DNA from: Gnetum montanum
Lineage: Eukaryota; Streptophyta; Gnetopsida; Gnetales; Gnetaceae
NCBI GenBank assembly: GCA_015680685.1
Contig: MNCI01001003.1
Location: 103,693 to 167,692 of the forward strand
Direction of reading: 5' to 3'
Length of the DNA: 64,000 bases
Part shown: positions 25,471 through 38,308 of the stretch, in pieces
Position numbering within the stretch: the first letter of the stretch is position 1
Layout of the letters: every line of letters starts with the position of its first letter
Program-made: the position numbers and the translations under genes
The notes under the pieces: model-generated
Seen by the model: the letters and a program-made list of their open reading frames with translations, nothing else
The model's database searches: none
What the model was told of the DNA's origin: nothing

Positions 25471-26308
25471 TGATGAGTGACAAGGTATCCCTACGTCCAA
25501 CCATATGAATCACTAAGGTGTTCACATGCGATCCCATCAAATTTTGTGGACCTATAGTTCTTTAGTGTACTAGTTCTCTTAGGAAGTGAGATGGGCATTG
25601 AGAATGTTTGTTGTCTTCCCAACTATACTTGTGAAGCTCAAGGATATGATTTAAGTGTAATTAAGGTACATGATTTTTATCATTTTATGTTTTATAAGTT
25701 TAATGACCTACAACAAGAATGGAAGATAGAGTAATTTTAGATCTAATTCATTTACTACCTAGCTAGCCTAACATAAGTACTTGTCCCACTTTTCTACACA
25801 CATCCTGAACACGTGTAGTACTGCTAGGCTACCAAATGTTAAGTGTTCTAGGGTTACTAAGTGCTACATATATGCTTGAAGTGGTCATGCTTATGTTCAT
25901 TAACAGCTAGAAATTAATTACTTAATTAAAGTGCATGAAAAAAACATTATTCTATTCTTAGTGCTACAAGGATTGTCAAAAGAGTTCTTTTTTATTCCTA
26001 TCACACTGTTGTGCTCAGGTACATCAGTGTCTAAACAAAGATTTGTACACAGTTAGACTCCTATAGCGAGCACTCAAAAAATACTTGAACTTTAGAAAAA
26101 CAAATTGCAAGAGCTTTACTAACTATGACAAAAATTGATTAAAAACTAAGTAGAATTTGTGAGCCTAAGTGCTATATTTATAGGTTGGTGTATATTCCAC
26201 AACATCGAATATCCGACATCTCATCAGGGCTTTGACATAAGGTACATGAAGTCGAGGCTCCAACGTTGGATAGTTGATGTTAGAGCAAATGAAAAATGTC
26301 ATTCATTA
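25471..26308 (-). repeat. 5' LTR of element B
   Basis: It runs from TGATGAGTGACAAGG to CATTCATTA (838 bp); the last bases are mutated from TCATCA. The next base resumes A's LTR in the middle (TAGGTTACCAAACGTTAAGC). Confidence 0.85.
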
Positions 26309-26787
26309 CCTAGGTTACCAAACGTTAAGCATTTCTAGGTTACCAAGTGCTACACGTATGCTTGAAGTCGTCATGCTTATGTTCATTTACAATTGAAAAT
26401 TAATTACTTAATTAAAGTGCGTTAAGGTAAAGTGCATGACGATTAAATGCATTAAAGGAAACATTAATCTATTCTCAGTGTTGCAAGGAATATCAAAAGG
26501 GCTCATCCTTATTTTCATCACATTACTGTAGTCAGGTACATCAATGCTCAAATAAAGATCTGTACATGCTCAGATTCCTACTGTGGGAACTCAGAAATAT
26601 TCTAACTCTAGAATGGCTAAATTGCAAGAACTTTGTTACTCTATGCAAAAAATAATATGGAAATCATGTGCCCAAGCACTATATTTATAGGTCAACATAT
26701 ATCCCAGGATATCAAATATTCAACGTCTCATCTTGGGGTCTGAAATCGGGTATTCAATATTAGAGAATATCTAAATATGATTCATCA
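26309..26787 (-). repeat. 5' LTR of element A, outer piece
   Basis: This holds the remaining 479 bases of the LTR, ending GATTCATCA. It is followed by CCCAT, the target duplication of element A. Confidence 0.88.
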
Positions 26788-26792
26788 CCCAT

Positions 26793-29185
26793 TATTAGAA
26801 TTCATTCTTTTGGGTCTTAATTACAACTTGTTTTTTAAGGTCTTGTTATAATAATCAAAACATTTATTATGAATAGACATCATATTTGTTATGCAAGGGT
26901 ACCATTTTGGAATGGGGATGTAATAGTAATCAAGCTTGATGATCAAAGTTTTATGAATGTTCATGATGTGTTTTATCTTTTTCAACTTTCGAATTTAGTA
27001 TTATTAGTAGTTAAAATGCAAAAGAGGGAAACCAAAGTTATGTTTTAAAATAACATGTATATAACTTTAGATTCTAGAATAATGCTTGTTCAAATTTCTA
27101 TGATGGACAATAAAATTTACTATTTTGGGACCATGAAATCAAATGAGGATGGAAAGAATTTGGCCAAGCATGATTTAACTAGGCTTTTAAATTGGAGACT
27201 TGGTTATGCCTCCTACAAAAATCTCACCAAATTGAACAAAAATAAAGAATCCATTGGAAAAAAATTGTTAAGATACCATAAGAGGCATGTGACACTTGCA
27301 TGAAGGACAAGAAAAATACCAATCCCCATTCTTCACGCATTAAAGGAAGAAGCAAGTGTTTGATGTTTTAACACATGAATGTTGTGGGGTCCAATGTTTA
27401 TTATTGTACATGGTGAAGGAAAGTATATTTTTCTTTACTAATTTTGGATGATTTTTCCAAGTATGCATGGTCTTATATTCTTAGTTCTAAAGATGAAGTG
27501 TTTAGCATTTTTCAAAATATTTAGATGCTTATTGAAAATAGACTTTGGAAGAAAGTAAAGTCAATTAGAAATGATATAGGAGGTAAATTTAGGAATGCCA
27601 ATTTTAAAAATTTTTATATGACACATGTAATTTCTAAACAAAATACTTATGGTTGTGAGCCTAAAATTAATGATGTGGATAAAAGAAAGAATACCGTTAT
27701 TCAAGAAATATGTTGAAGTCTTTTGAAACATGCCTTTCTTGCAAACTCATATTGGAATGAAGTCACTCATATGATCGTTAATCTATCAAATAGGCTAATT
27801 ACTTCTTTCAATGCTGATAAAACATTCTATGAATTATTATATGAGAATGTTTTTAATTTGTACCATTTGAAGGACTTTGGTTGTGTTGGTTATAGATGTT
27901 TGAATCCCATAGAGAAGACGTGGTGTATATATAGGAATGTCATTTTTAATGTAAATAAGTTTGAAATAGATTCTTTTCTTGATAGAAAAAATAGTAAAAA
28001 GAAATTTGATAAAATTTATGAACCAAGATATTGGGTGGTAAGAGATCATTCACCTAGATTAATGTCTAACTCCAATTTTAAGAGAAGATTCACAAGATTA
28101 GAAGTGATAGCTTATGTAGATAATTTCTCACTCTTCAACATTAGTTCTCAAATATGAAGAAGGCATTGAAATCAAAGGTGTGGAAAGAAGCCATGGAGGA
28201 GGAGTATAATACCATAATGAAAAATTAGACATGAAAACTTATGCAGAAACCAACAGATAAGAATTTTATTAATATAAAATGCATTGTCAAAACTAAATAT
28301 GATGAATGTGAAAATATGTCTTCACACAAAGCTAGATTGGTAGCTAGAGGTTTTAAACAATTAAAGTTCATTGATTATGAGGAAGCTCTTATGCTAGTTG
28401 TTAGATATGAGATAATTAAATTGATTATTTCTATTATTTCTTGTTTGAATGCTAAATTTTATTAAATGAATATAACTTATATATATTTGAATGGTGTGTT
28501 AGAAGATAAATTTATGTTTTATAGCTGGATGGTTTTAAAATTCAAGGAGAGGAGTACAAGGTATACAAGTTAAATAAAGTACTCTATATACTCAAGTAAA
28601 CAACAAGATCTTGGTTTCATAGAATTAATGATTTATTTCTTACAAGTGATTATAAAACTTTTTTGTTCAAGCTTGCACTATATTTTAAGCATAGTCATTA
28701 ATTACCCATTATGATCTTATTATATGTTGATGATTTATTGTTTTTGTCAAATTTTGAATAATTAGTCATTGATTTTAAAAAGACCATGATGAGTAGATTT
28801 AAAATTAATGACTTGAAAGTCTTCAAGTAATTTCTTGAAATTTATGTTAATCAATATGATTAGTGCATCAAAATACATGAAATAAAATTTTCTAAAAGCA
28901 TTTTAGAGAATTATGAGCTCAAAGATGCTTATATTGTCACTACACCATTGCTTCCAAATCTAAAATTGAAGATGAAGAATGATTCTCCATTGGTTGATGT
29001 CATGTTGTTTAGAAGTATACTTGGTTTTTTCAGGTTTCTATATCATTCTAGGCTTGATCTTGAATCTACCACCTCATATCTTAGTAGATTCATGTAAGAG
29101 AAAATACTGAATCATTTGAATAAATTAATACATATGATAAGGTATGTTAAAGAGACTACTGAAAGGGATTATGAAATTCAATAGA
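26793..29185 (+). pseudogene. pol: Ty1/copia pol remnant
   Basis: Domains appear in copia order. The end of the protease region (about 26880-27040) is followed by the GAG-pre-integrase segment (WRLGYASYKNLTKL, about 27190). Integrase (about 27300-28010) includes YFSLLILDDFSKYAWSYI. RT (about 28160-29060) has HKARLVARGF, YVDDLL at about 28720 and LEVYLVFSGF, and RNase H begins near 29130 (MIRYVKETTERDYEI). Integrase before RT distinguishes copia from gypsy. Many stops and shifts are present. Element A is inserted at its left side. Confidence 0.87.
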
Positions 29186-29550
29186 AGAGGAAAGTGAATT
29201 CTTCACTACATTGGACCTATTCTGATTTTGAGGAAAATTGGAAATGTTGCTTATTATCTTAATCTTTCATAGAGGTTGTAGTCAATTCATGATGTGTTTT
29301 ATGTTTCTATGTTGAGAAAGTATGTTATAGATCCTAGTCATAAGATAAACTGGTAGGATGTAAAGCTCCAAGCTGATGCTAGTTTTGTAGAATGAATAGT
29401 TAAGATTATTGAAAGGATATAGAGAAGATTGAGAAGTAAGGTCATTTTGAAGCTAAAAGTTATCTAGGAAAAACATGAAGTATAAGTAGCACCATGGGAA
29501 GTGGAAAAAAAATCTATGTACCACACACATCAAGATCTTTCAGGAGAAAG
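29186..29550 (+). pseudogene. chromovirus pol C-terminus with degenerate chromodomain (H)
   Basis: The frame YIGPILILRKIGNVAYYL, then HDVFYVSMLRKYV, DPSHK and RLRSKVILKLKVI..EKHEV, is the typical end of Tekay/Del-type chromovirus integrase with its chromodomain-like tail. That tail targets insertion to heterochromatin. It begins abruptly next to copia RNase H, so the upstream pol is lost. Stops interrupt it. Confidence 0.82.
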
Positions 29551-29557
29551 ATTCTTA

Positions 29558-29574
29558 AGGGGAGGAGGGAAGAA
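29558..29574 (+). promoter_or_regulatory. polypurine tract of chromovirus H
   Basis: AGGGGAGGAGGGAAGAA lies directly before TGTACAC. It is the plus-strand primer that defines the start of the 3' LTR. Confidence 0.75.
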
Positions 29575-31400
29575 TGTACACATTTTCTCTGGACATACCT
29601 TATCACTTGGTATATTTGTGATTTGGACCTTTGATGTATTTTCTGCTAACTTATGTCTACGAATTTTTATTGTTTCTCATATTAACAATACTTTTGTGTG
29701 TGATGTGAGCTATGTTCTTTTTAATGGCCTTTTAATTTTAAAATATTATAAGGTTGATTTTTCTCTTTTCATCCTTTCTAATTTTATTTATTTTTAATTG
29801 TTTTTGCATGTGGTAAAATTTTTATACTTTTATATTTTTTTATGCTTGAATACTTTTCTATATTTTTGGTATTTTTAATTATCTTTTAATTTAGTACATG
29901 TGCACTAGCCTCATTTGCAAAAGTTTTGGAAGATTAGGTATTAGGCACTAAATGGGTCATTAGAACATGAGGTACTTGGGAAATTTATATTTTTGGTAAA
30001 ATTATACTTTTATATTTTGATGCTTAAATTTTTAGTTATTTTTTGCTTATGATTTAGAGGATTCCATGATAGCCTTTTATTAGCTATGCTTTTGACCTTA
30101 GAGCTTGTTATTAGTTTAGGCTTAGACATAGCTATTAACTTGTGGTTAGATATAGCTATGAATTTTCTTATAGGAGATGCCCCTTAGACTAGCACTAGGC
30201 ACTAGCCCATGTGAGAAAAATGATTTAAAAATATTTTTTAGAATTCAAAATTTATTTTTAATTAGTTTTTATCCATGAGAGCTTCCTTACCTAATGTCAA
30301 TAAACTAATGCTAGACTATAGGTCTGATCACTATTCCATGAGAGAGCATCCTTTTGCCTTGCTTTTACAATATCTAGAAGATAGAGATAGAGAGTAAGAT
30401 TCTACTAGATTGGAGAAAGAGCTATATTTAAATCTATGTTATCAACTAAGACCTATAGTAAGCCATATTTTAGGATCTCATTTTATAAATTTTGTAGATC
30501 CCATCATTAATCTATGATTTTGCCTAAAATCAATGTTTGTCTTGGAAATTAAAGCTATGAAGGTATCCTTTCTACATTAGATAGGATAATTTGGTAGTTT
30601 TCTCCTTTTGATTTTTGTAATTTCAATTAGTGCATATTGTTTGGAATTTTTTGCTTGTTTCGCAACTATTCATTGATTTGCATGATTTCTCAAATCTAAA
30701 GTCTACATTTTAACTATTTTTAAGATTTATTTTCATGCATGGGAATTTAGTTAATGTTTTAAGTAAGTTAATCATGTTTTGACTAGTTTTGACCATGTTT
30801 TTCCTTTCTTTGAAATTCTACTAAAAATTTAGATATAAAATAAGGGTTTCAAACCATGTTTCACATTTTAACCCCTATATGTATTTGAATGCTAATGGCC
30901 TAGAAGAAAAAATTATTCAGTATGTTAGTACAAATCATAAGGTATCCTTTTTGATTTGTAACAACCTAGTCATAAGGTTTTTATGAGTTCGTAATAAATA
31001 TTTTATTATATTTTTTGCTCTATGAAAAAAATCAAGTAACTTTTCTTTATTGATTCCAATCTCCATCCAATAAAAAATTGTAAAAATGGCCAAAATCGTA
31101 CTTTTTAGGACATTAGAAACATCTAAAACTAAGAAATTGATAACTGAGGATATAATTGTGGCTATGGATGCCTATAAAAGCCTTAGAAATGTTTGATACC
31201 CTTTTTGAAATATTTTATATTTTTCAAACATTTGTCTGTATCAACATTTTGATTTTAGCTTCATCTGACATATTAGAACCTTCGATTTAGTAGTTCAATA
31301 CTTGGTATTAATCCTATTGAGTTTGTGTAAGTAGTTGGATTTTTCTTTACATATTATAGGGATTTTTTTTTCATTTATTTGATCATTGGTTTTCAGTTCA
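29575..31400 (+). repeat. 3' LTR of chromovirus H (right end approximate)
   Basis: It starts TGTACACATTTTCTCTGG immediately after the polypurine tract. It is long and AT-rich, with a TATA box (TATAAAAG, about 31173) near its right part and no coding frame. No partner LTR is present to fix the right end, which lies before or within the tandem repeat at 31415. Confidence 0.55.
31173..31180 (+). promoter_or_regulatory. TATA box in H LTR
   Basis: CCTATAAAAGCC is placed about 1.6 kb into the LTR, consistent with the U3/R boundary of a long chromovirus LTR. Confidence 0.4.
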
Positions 31401-31414
31401 ATTTGGTCAACCAT

Positions 31415-31660
31415 TTGATTATATGTGGGATCATATTGCACTAATTATTATTATATGTTGGATTAGAGTGCACTAATAATTATTATATGTGGGTTTTAGA
31501 CTCATTGATTATATGTATGTTTTAGACTCACTGATAATTTACATGTGGGTTTCAAAATCATCAATTATATATGGATTTTAGACTCATTGATTATTTATAT
31601 ATGGAGACTCATCAATCATATGACCAAATGTGAATTTTAGAATCACCATCACTAGCAAGT
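31415..31660. repeat. degenerate AT-rich tandem repeat
   Basis: About eight imperfect copies of a unit close to TTATATGTGGGTTTTAGACT with spacing of roughly 26-35 bases. It separates the chromovirus LTR from element C. Confidence 0.65.
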
Positions 31661-31793
31661 TAATCTATTTATTGGTTGGATTATAGGTGGTGGTGGAGTT
31701 TTTAGTTTATAAGTAATTATTGGTTTGATTCATCATCATTAATATTGATTTTTTGACTAACATTTGGTTGCATCTATCGATATGCATGACTAT

Positions 31794-32647
31794 TGATGAG
31801 TAGTGAGGTACCCCTACATCCAACCATATGAATAATAGGTGTTCATGTGTGATCCAGTTGAATTCCATAGACATTAATTACCAAGTACACTAGAGCTAAA
31901 TAATGAGTCCATGTTGTCCATTCATTGTCTTCCCAATCTCGAAATGCAAGTGTATGATTAAGTGTGACTGAGGCATAAAATTTTTATCATTTTATGTTTT
32001 ATCAATTTGATCACCTAAAACAATAATGAAAGTGAGAGTAGTTAAATGCTAAGTGAACTATTGTGTAATCTACCTAACATAAGTAACTATTCCCACTTCC
32101 CAAACACATCCTGAGGTTCATGTAAACACTGCTGGGTTATTAAATGCTAACCATTTTTGAGCTACCAAGTGTCACACGTATGTTTGCAGGGGTCATGCTT
32201 GTATATTTTAATTAATTGCTAAATGAATAACGTTAAATATGAATTGCATGAAATCACAATGTATAAATGCATAAAGAGAGAAAGTCTCAAGTGTTGCAAG
32301 GATGAATCAAAGAGCTTGTCTTTATTACCAACACAACGGTGTGTTCAGGTACATTAATGCTTGAATAAAGATCCAATTACACTTAGACCTCTTGTTGTGG
32401 GAACCTGGAAAATATTCTAACTCTTGAATGAAAAAATTGCAAGAATTTCACTACTTGACTGAAAAAAATCCTCTTAATCGTGTGCCCAAGGGTTGTATTT
32501 ATAGGCTTAGGAATACCTCGCGATATCACATATTCAATATCGCATCTTGGACCATGATATTGCATACCTGATATCGTGTATCCAATATCGTAGCCACCCT
32601 GATATCAAATACCTAATATTAGGGCTCATGTAAAACATGATTCATCA
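31794..32647 (-). repeat. 3' LTR of element C
   Basis: It runs from TGATGAGTAGTGAGGTACCCC to GATTCATCA (854 bp). U3 holds a dense series of GATATC/ATATCG words (about 32515-32625). The TATA box is the complement of ATTTATA near 32498. Confidence 0.88.
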
Positions 32648-33383
32648 TACCCCCACAACTGAATGAAAACTCTTTCTCAAGTATAGAAGAAGGGGAACAA
32701 GTGCCTTACAAAATATATTATGAGGTATGGAATGTTTGACTGATATGTAGAGTGACAGAGGAAATAGAAAAATATAGAAGTGCCCGAGCATACATCATTA
32801 CAATTGTGTATAAAATTGGGTGTTCGTGATAACAAGAAAGAACACCCTCAGATCCAATGGACATGTAACCCCTCTTGGCAACAAAAGAATGAGGGAGAGT
32901 TAGAAGAGATCCAGTGATCATGAACAATCTCTTGTGAGTGATATTGTTGCATCATCCTTGGTGAAGACACTCCGGCTTCTAGTCTATGCTTCCCACTACA
33001 AGCGCAAAAAAATTAAGGATTAGTATATAAAGTGTAACACATAACAGTTGAATACCTTGTCTCATTAGTGGTTATACCTAGCTAAGTTGTGATTGTGGTA
33101 GATTGGTTGCTTGATAATGTTAGTGGTAAGATTGACAAATAGGTTAGGTAAGAGAAGTGGTCCATAAAATTCAAAAAATAGTTAACATAAGTAATATTGA
33201 AAAGAGGGTATAGAAATTCATAACAATAAAAAGAAATAATTCACTAAAAATAGTTGTGAAGATGTGCACAATTGGATGGCATTGATGGGGTAAATAAAAA
33301 GAATTCAATTATAAAAATGGCTAAGGTTAAAGAACTTAATGTAACCAAACCAAAAGATATGCAAGTGGATCCTCCCCAAACGA
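32648..33383 (-). other. element C polypurine tract and non-coding 3' region
   Basis: TACCCCCACAACT at 32648 is the complement of the polypurine tract. The rest aligns with the A 3' region up to AAAGATATGCAAGTGG, then joins RNase H directly. Integrase and about 800 bases of 3' region are missing. Confidence 0.72.
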
Positions 33384-34720
33384 AAAGATAAGGGGCTTTG
33401 TTTCTCCTTGTCATTCCATCTTAGTTGTCATAAGTGGTTGACAACCACATTTTTCACATCCTTTTGATCTACCATTGTGAGATCAAACTCTTGCAAAATC
33501 ACAAGCCATCGTATGACATGGGGGATGATTGTTGGTTTATTCATTAAAAACCAGATGGCGCTATCATTTGTGTGCATGAACACTTTCTAACCAAGCACAA
33601 AGTGCCTAAAATTTTCTAAGGAAAACACCATTGCTATCAACTCTTTTTTTTAGTTGTGTAGTTTAGTTGTGCACCTGCGATAGTCCAAGTTGTGTAGTGA
33701 ATATAATATGGACATCTTTGATCATCCATCTACGTAACCACTGTTGCCAAAGCATAATTTGATGCATCGGTCATCACATGAAATGGCCTAGACCAATCAA
33801 GTGCTTGTAGAATTGGGATGTCAAGAAGCTTCTGCTTCAGTTGTTGAAATGTCATTTCACATGTAGGGGTTTAGAAAAATGATGCATCTTTCTTTGTTAA
33901 TTCAACCAACAACTTGGCAATTTTGGAATATTTCTTGATGAAGTGCTAGTAGTAGCCAATATGAACAAGGAATGACTACACTTGTTTAATTATTTTTGGT
34001 TGATGAGTTATTCCTTGGATGACCCTTATCTTTTCAGGGTCCACCTCGATTCTTGCTTTTGAGATATGGTGTCCCAAGACTATGCCTTCCTAGACCATAA
34101 GATGGCTCTTTTACCAATTGAGATAGAGGTTTGTTTCGATACATCTCCTCAACACCTACTCAAGATGGTCCAGGGCTTGCTCGAACATAGCTCCGTAGGT
34201 AGAAAAGTCATCCATGAAGAATTGTACTTTGCTACTAATTTGTTGTTGGAAAATGCTAAGGACTAATCATTAAAATGTAGCTAGAGCATTACATAGACTA
34301 AATGGCATTTGATGGTACACGAAAGTCCTCCAAGAAATTGAGAAATTCATCTTCACTTGGTTCTCTTATGTGATTTGGATATGGTTATAGCCATTATAAC
34401 CATCTAGAAAGCTATAGTACGTATGCCCAGAAATGGTGTTTAACACTTGGTCAACAAAGGGCAATGGAAAATGATCTTTGAAAGTTACCATATTGAGCAA
34501 CTGGAAGTTGATGCACATACAACATTTTCCTCCTTTCTTGGGCATGATCATGAGTGGGCTAACCCACTTACTATCTGCAACAAGGTAGATGAATCCCACC
34601 TTAAGGAGTTGCTTGATCTCCTCTTTGACAATCTACTTTAATTTGGGATTCAATCATCACTGCGGCTATCATTTTAGTTAATGGTAGAGTCAGTGTATAT
34701 TTTGTGCTAGCATATTATTG
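33384..34720 (-). pseudogene. pol: element C RT and RNase H
   Basis: RNase H keeps MTDASNYALAT-type sequence (about 33750) and WFLMNKPTIIPHVIRWLV, ending VVNHL near 33420. RT has MIMPKKGGKCCMCINFQLLN, FLDGYNGYNH and the intact catalytic box FMDDFSTY (about 34201-34220). The open piece 34366-34599 is the palm. Of the minus-strand copies this RT is among the best preserved. Confidence 0.87.
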
Positions 34721-34999
34721 GATCTATTCCTATGACCTTAGAATATAACCAGGCAAAGGCTATTGACCATTTTCCCACAACATTCATCAACATCTTCCTT
34801 TGTCCTGCAGTAAGTTTAGCATTAATAATGATTGTCTTTTCATTTTTAAGAACACATACTCCATTTTGGTCTATAGTATATTTAATTTAAGGGGTTATTA
34901 TTTGAAACTGTCAAGAATCTCCAACTCTCCCCAAGTGATATCATCATTTACTCGCTTGGAGAGCTGGTAATGAACTTGCTCAAGTTCATCCATACTTGC

Positions 35000-35640
35000 A
35001 ACATAATCACACATTAGGCCTTCAGTAGGTTCCATGCATAATGTACTACTACTAGAATCAACTATCAACCATTGGGTGCCTTCTTGTTTTGTCGCTACTA
35101 CATATAGACATCTTTGGATTTTAGCTTTTGATGCAGATTGGTTGCATGCAGAGATAGATATTTACTTCACTGGCCATAGTTTTTGAACACAATGGCACCT
35201 TGAATCGTTGTACGCAATACATGGAACCCTCTTCTTCTCAATCTTTCCAAATTTATTTTCTTTGGATATATCTAAGGAAAGATCTCTAATGTCCATTTTG
35301 ACATTAATAGTGCTTAACCACATCCTTCCGATAATAATTGGGAAGTCTTCCTTGCAGTTCTCTACCTTGATTACTAGGAATTCAGCAAGATATAACCATC
35401 CACAAACAATGATCACGATGTCTTCTACCAATTTCAATGGAATAGTGATGGACTAGTCTACCAGATCCAATCTAATGTTGCTCTTCTTTAAGGGAGGGAG
35501 GTTTCATGTAGTGTACATCTCATGCAAGATTAGATTAACACTTGAACCAGAGTCAAGAAGAGATTTACAAGGATCATTCCCAACAATTTGCAAATATACT
35601 AAGGGACTCTCAAGATCGATTAACTTCTTGGGTAGGTTAC
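35000..35640 (-). pseudogene. element C aspartic protease
   Basis: The active site reads SLLDSGSSVNLI (about 35540-35575), with the canonical D-S-G triad preserved, unlike A, B and E. The open part 35162-35437 has GWLYLAEFLVIKVENCKEDF and IIGRMWLSTI, then a Lys/Glu-rich helix. Confidence 0.82.
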
Positions 35641-38160
35641 TAGCTTAAATCTAATTAGATACATCATGGGTTAACATCATGGTATGGATTCAAGAGGGAT
35701 TTTGGTTTGAAGGGGACTTAGATAAGGATGATGTAGACGAAGGTGGAGGAGCAGGGCCACCAACCATTGGTGTGTCTAAGGGCTTTGGTGGATTGCAAGT
35801 TTAGAAGAAGGGCCTTTTCTATGATCATGGTTCCAACCCACTTGGTTGACTAACCAGTTGTAGATTAATTGCCCTTGTAGAATTTCTTTGCTATGGTTGG
35901 GTAGGCAATTCACCATGCATGGATGGAGTAGGTGGTAGCTATGCAGGAGGAGAAGGAGTAGGTGCAGGAATATGAGGAGCATGAGGATAGTAGGTGGTAG
36001 CCATCCTTATATATGGTGGTTGGTAAACTTTAGGAAGGTAGTGGGGAGGTTGGTAAGCAGTAACATTCTAAAAGAGTCCTATGGAGATGAAGGTTACTGA
36101 ACATAATAACCATAGGGATCTGGTTGTTGGTAGGGGTACTACTATCTTTGGGGGTGCCAACACCCATGATTTTGGTTGCTTCCACTACTAATATAATTCA
36201 TAAGGTTGCGGTTGATTTCCACTTGGATAATACTACTATGGTTGGTGGAACTATTGAGAGTTTCCTTGTGGATAAGGAAATCTTTTGGGTGTTTACCTTT
36301 GTGCAAGTCGTGGATGTAACATAATTGGATAGCATCCCTTGGGATGTTCATATTCGTATACGTCACATCCATCATCATCATCTGATTTGCTATTTGCAGC
36401 TATCTCTATTGTAGCCATCTTACCCTTACCCTTAGATATGACATGTTTAGCTTCCTTATGTCTTTGGCACTCATGCCCACCACTTTGTTCCTTGGACTCT
36501 TCAACAATTTTTAAAATAACCTGAAACTTATTATCCATGAAGTTCCATAACTGATCAACCTTAGGCATAATTTTGAACTCAAATTTCTAGAGTGGCAAGG
36601 TTTTCTGATTAGCCACCTCATCTCTTGTTGACTCATCGTCACTGTTGCAAAATTGAATCACCCTTTTGTGAATGGAAGGGTCTCTATTGTATTCCTCTAC
36701 ACTTTCTTACTTTCTTAATTTTCCCTCCTCCCTGACTACCTACTCAATTAATTTTGGATCCAATGGGTGCTTAACTCTATCAGTCTTTCTTGAGCATAGA
36801 TGCCAAGGGTTTTCCTTGTTTTGGATTGCAGCCCATCTATAATATGGTAGAGTTGATCAAGTTGAGAATATCCATGGTTGGGACACTTATGCAATAGAGA
36901 GTAGTATCAACCAATAGTAGCATCCAAGGGATCATGGTTGTCTTATTTCCACCCTTGGATCTGCTTCCTCAGGTTGGACACTTAGGAGTACATTTGATAT
37001 TTTTCATTAAATAATTCTAAGATCGTACTCCATTGCTTGATTGATTCTAGTTCCAAGGACTGGTATTGGTTTTCTACTTCCTTAGTGAGTGTCCTTGGAA
37101 ATAATTTCAACTTCTACCAATTTTTCTCAATATTCTACAAGGCACATGCATCCTGGAAGGCTTAGAGATGATTTTGCAGATCAACATCATAGCCTCTCTC
37201 AAATTGAGAGATGTTGTTCATATGTAGCCTCTTTATTCTGCTATCCTTTACATGCCTTGTTGGAATCCTCATGGCCTCTACAATATTTAACATGCTTCAA
37301 GTAACAAGTAGAGGTTTATCAAGGCCATAGTAATGGTGCCTATAATGTTCTCTACTAATCCTTCTTTCTTGGTGGTGGGTCTCTTTAGATTACCCACGCC
37401 TCTAATTGTGATTGTCTTGATGGTCCCTTCTATTGTTTTAGTCCCATCAGTCACCTCCATCATGGTCATGCCCTCTGCAGGCACAATCTGAGCTAGAAGA
37501 AAAAGATGATGATGATGAAGGGGTAGAGAAAGAAGGGCTTGCATCATGATGATGCCTACTACAACCTCTTCGATGATTGTGACCACGATCACGATCATGA
37601 ATTCCACTTGTCCCCTTGTTATGACTGACTCCTGTAGATCCATTTTTTTCATTGGATCTGTTCCAACAAGAACCAGGATTATGAATTGTGGATTGCAAGT
37701 TCTGGTTGAGGGCCCCTTGACCAAAGTCAAAGAGAGGAGTGTCACCAAAGTAAAAGTCCCTAGAGAAATATTCACCTCCATCCAATGGGTCAAGTAGATG
37801 TGGAACAGTGTTTGACCCCTTGCCCTTCGAGAGCTTATGTTGTTGCTCCAGTTGATGATCCCTTAACCTTTTGGCTTCAATGGGATGGTAATCCCTTGAA
37901 TTAAGATCTCACATCTCATACTCCCCATGAAGATGTTGAAGTCCATGTTGTGCAAGCATTAGCTGGAGCATAGTTGGAATAGATCAATTTGATGGCAAAA
38001 AAATATTGCCTTCCATGTCATGCCACCATAGAATTTCATCTTGATGTAAGATGAAGGTGAAGTCTGGTACATACTCATCGGGATGAGCATATACCACTCA
38101 GTATTATTGAGGCCCTTGGTTTATCCTAGGTGGAGATAGGCTCCTGTGAGAAGAAGACAT
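35641..38160 (-). pseudogene. gag: element C gag
   Basis: The start codon is at 38160 (MSSSHRSLSPPRINQ). The N-terminal segment has VYAHPDEYVPDFTFILHQDE, shared with E and A. A His/Ser-rich part (37447-37785, open) includes RGHNHRRGCSRHHHDASPS. A Lys/Glu segment at 36293-36568 has KQRSGG-like sequence and the motif CDVYEYEHPKGCYP, where one Cys of the family motif is Tyr. The tail is Pro-rich. Several stops are present. Confidence 0.82.
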
Positions 38161-38308
38161 TTTATATTAGTAAATCTATATGTAGTGTGTGTAGTTAAGA
38201 TGTAATTTAGTTATAATAATAATTTCATTTTTGTAAGATTTGACCTTAGGGTTTGAACAATGAGGTTACTAAGTTTCACTAAGTTTAGATAGCACACGTA
38301 GAACTAAA

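Larger units (their letters stand above)
18338..26308 (-). mobile_element. element B: Athila-like element nested in A's 5' LTR
   Basis: This is a complete element with its own LTRs (18338-19147 and 25471-26308), polypurine tract, integrase, RNase H, RT, protease, gag and primer site, all on the minus strand. It separates the two halves of one LTR of element A. It is the only Athila-like copy here that keeps integrase. The target duplication is not clean (ATTGG at 18333-18337 against CCTAG at 26309-26313). Confidence 0.88.
11283..26787 (-). mobile_element. element A: Athila-like LTR retrotransposon with nested element B
   Basis: The full outer element runs on the minus strand: 3' LTR 11283-12133, polypurine tract, broken RNase H/RT, protease, gag, primer site, and a 5' LTR split into 17989-18337 and 26309-26787. 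The 5 bp CCCAT occurs immediately outside both ends (11278-11282 and 26788-26792), which is an exact target-site duplication. The two 5' LTR pieces add up to about 828 bp against 851 bp for the intact 3' LTR. Integrase is absent. Confidence 0.9.
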
